DNA of 14,852 nucleotides from JBDKTH01 sp964558295 (GTDB lineage: Bacteria; Planctomycetota; Planctomycetia; Pirellulales; Thermoguttaceae), in the NCBI GenBank assembly GCA_964558295.1, contig CAZLDQ010000145.1, positions 1 to 14,852 on the forward strand, given 5' to 3'. Position numbers and translations under genes: made by a program. Under the pieces are notes generated by a model. The model worked only from the letters and a program-made list of their open reading frames with translations, made no database searches and was not told the DNA's origin. How positions within the stretch are numbered: the first letter of the stretch is position 1; each line of letters begins with the position of its first letter. Shown piece by piece: positions 14,341-14,852 of this stretch.

Positions 14341-14630
14341 CTCGAACTTGTCTTGACTCTGTTCCACGAGGCGGCTTTTCTCCTGCCAAGTTCTTTCCCA
14401 TTTCGTCAACAGTTGCACGAAATCGGCCGGGAAAAAGATTCTCCAGGGGGGAAGGTAGGACTTCGTCCGCTCTTGCCTGCATTTCCCACCAATCGGATCG
14501 GCTGTTGCCAAGGAACAAATGGCAGTCGTTGGAACCGCCACCCGTTGAACCTAGCAGATCGACTGGCCCAATTTCAAGGCAAAGTTTTTGGGGAAATGGC
14601 AAGACTTTCCGGCACCCCAGTACTGACGCC

Positions 14631-14677
14631 CTGCGGAGCTTGGGGATCTTGCGAAAGAGGAACTCCGCAGCTTTCGC
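14631..14677. repeat. Two interleaved inverted repeats
   Basis: CTGCGGAG (14631-14638) pairs with CTCCGCAG (14663-14670). GCGAAAG (14651-14657) pairs with CTTTCGC (14671-14677). The order a-b-a'-b' means either stem can form but hardly both, since no bases separate a' from b'. This is close to the 25-bp array and may be part of the same repeat landscape. Confidence 0.5.
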
Positions 14678-14679
14678 GG

Positions 14680-14852
14680 CCAAGCAGGAGGCTTGGTTCA
14701 TGGGACATAACCGGGCGGCTTGTGCTACGACACGAGTACGGGGTTTATGCCGCGACGCAAGCAGGATGCTTATGCTACGACACAAGCAAGATGCTTATGC
14801 TACGACACAAGCAGGATGCTTGTGCTACGATACAGGCAGGATGCTTGTGCTA
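14680..14852 (-). repeat. 25-bp tandem hairpin array B, running off the window edge
   Basis: Five units of 25 bp begin at 14723, 14748, 14773, 14798 and 14823, each close to TGCTACGACACAAGCAGGAT plus GCTTG, and a sixth starts at 14848. Degenerate copies precede them from 14680, where CCAAGC-AGGAG-GCTTGG is a perfect stem. Adjacent units form CACAAGC-AGGAT-GCTTGTG stems. On the minus strand the unit reads GTAGCATAAGCATCC then TGCTTGTG, nearly the same as half of the 51-bp unit of array A, so the two arrays are one family in opposite orientation. Confidence 0.8.

Larger units (their letters stand above)
14028..14679. other. Long stretch without a recognisable gene
   Basis: About 650 bases follow the YdjY-type gene. 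Open frames on the minus strand (for example 14333-14785) run through the repeats and show no family resemblance, signal or ribosome site. A 10-bp palindrome CGCCCGGGCG lies at 14033-14042. A possible extended -10 (TGC then CATACT, 14151-14159) has TTGACG 20 bases further upstream, a spacing too long to be convincing. The stretch also holds the small frame at 14221-14340 and the overlapping hairpins at 14631-14677. It may be decayed coding DNA. Confidence 0.5.

Noticed and set aside
14333..14785. 150-codon minus-strand open frame
   Set aside because: It begins inside the 25-bp array, has no ribosome site and its product matches no family; it looks like translated repeat and spacer.
12810..14852. 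CRISPR array
   Set aside because: Units follow each other directly without unique spacers, the periods are 51 and 25 bp, and no cas gene is present.

Overview
The window reads as a high-GC bacterial chromosome segment, most likely from a planctomycete (Pirellulales-like). This is an inference from three things: housekeeping proteins with lineage-style variants (a TrxB with an extra segment, a histidine-phosphatase homologue reading RPG, a YdjY-type secreted protein), a secreted tandem alpha/beta-hydrolase and sugar epimerase of the kind abundant in that phylum, and intergenic DNA full of short palindromic repeats. No phage, transposase, CRISPR, rRNA or tRNA was recognised.

Left part (1-3838). 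A minus-strand pair, trxB (thioredoxin reductase) followed by asnS (asparaginyl-tRNA synthetase, cut by the window edge), diverges from cstA (carbon-starvation type transporter). The 224-base divergent gap holds a good sigma70-type promoter for trxB, a perfect 12-bp palindrome and a leader hairpin for cstA. cstA converges on the next gene over a long inverted repeat.

Middle part (3839-10106). Two minus-strand genes, a secreted tandem alpha/beta-hydrolase (acetyl-xylan-esterase-like) and a small protein with a PilZ-like look, are followed by plus-strand genes. These are a UroD-superfamily protein of unknown substrate, a protein resembling ACP phosphodiesterases, a tagatose/allulose 3-epimerase-like TIM barrel with all four metal ligands, and scpB, which appears to be transcribed as a leaderless mRNA.

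Right part (10107-12802). A compact unit runs rpe, then a histidine-phosphatase homologue that has lost its catalytic residues, then accD. It joins pentose-phosphate metabolism with the first step of fatty-acid synthesis.

Far right (12803-14852). This is mostly non-coding. A 51-bp tandem hairpin array follows accD, then a chain of hairpins, a YdjY-domain secreted protein, about 650 bases without a recognisable gene, and a 25-bp tandem hairpin array running off the edge. The two arrays are the same repeat family in opposite orientation.

No complete novel system is evident. The most unusual items are the residue-stripped phosphatase homologue between rpe and accD, the paired inverted hairpin arrays with the structured DNA beside them, and the hydrolase whose second domain lacks the nucleophile serine.
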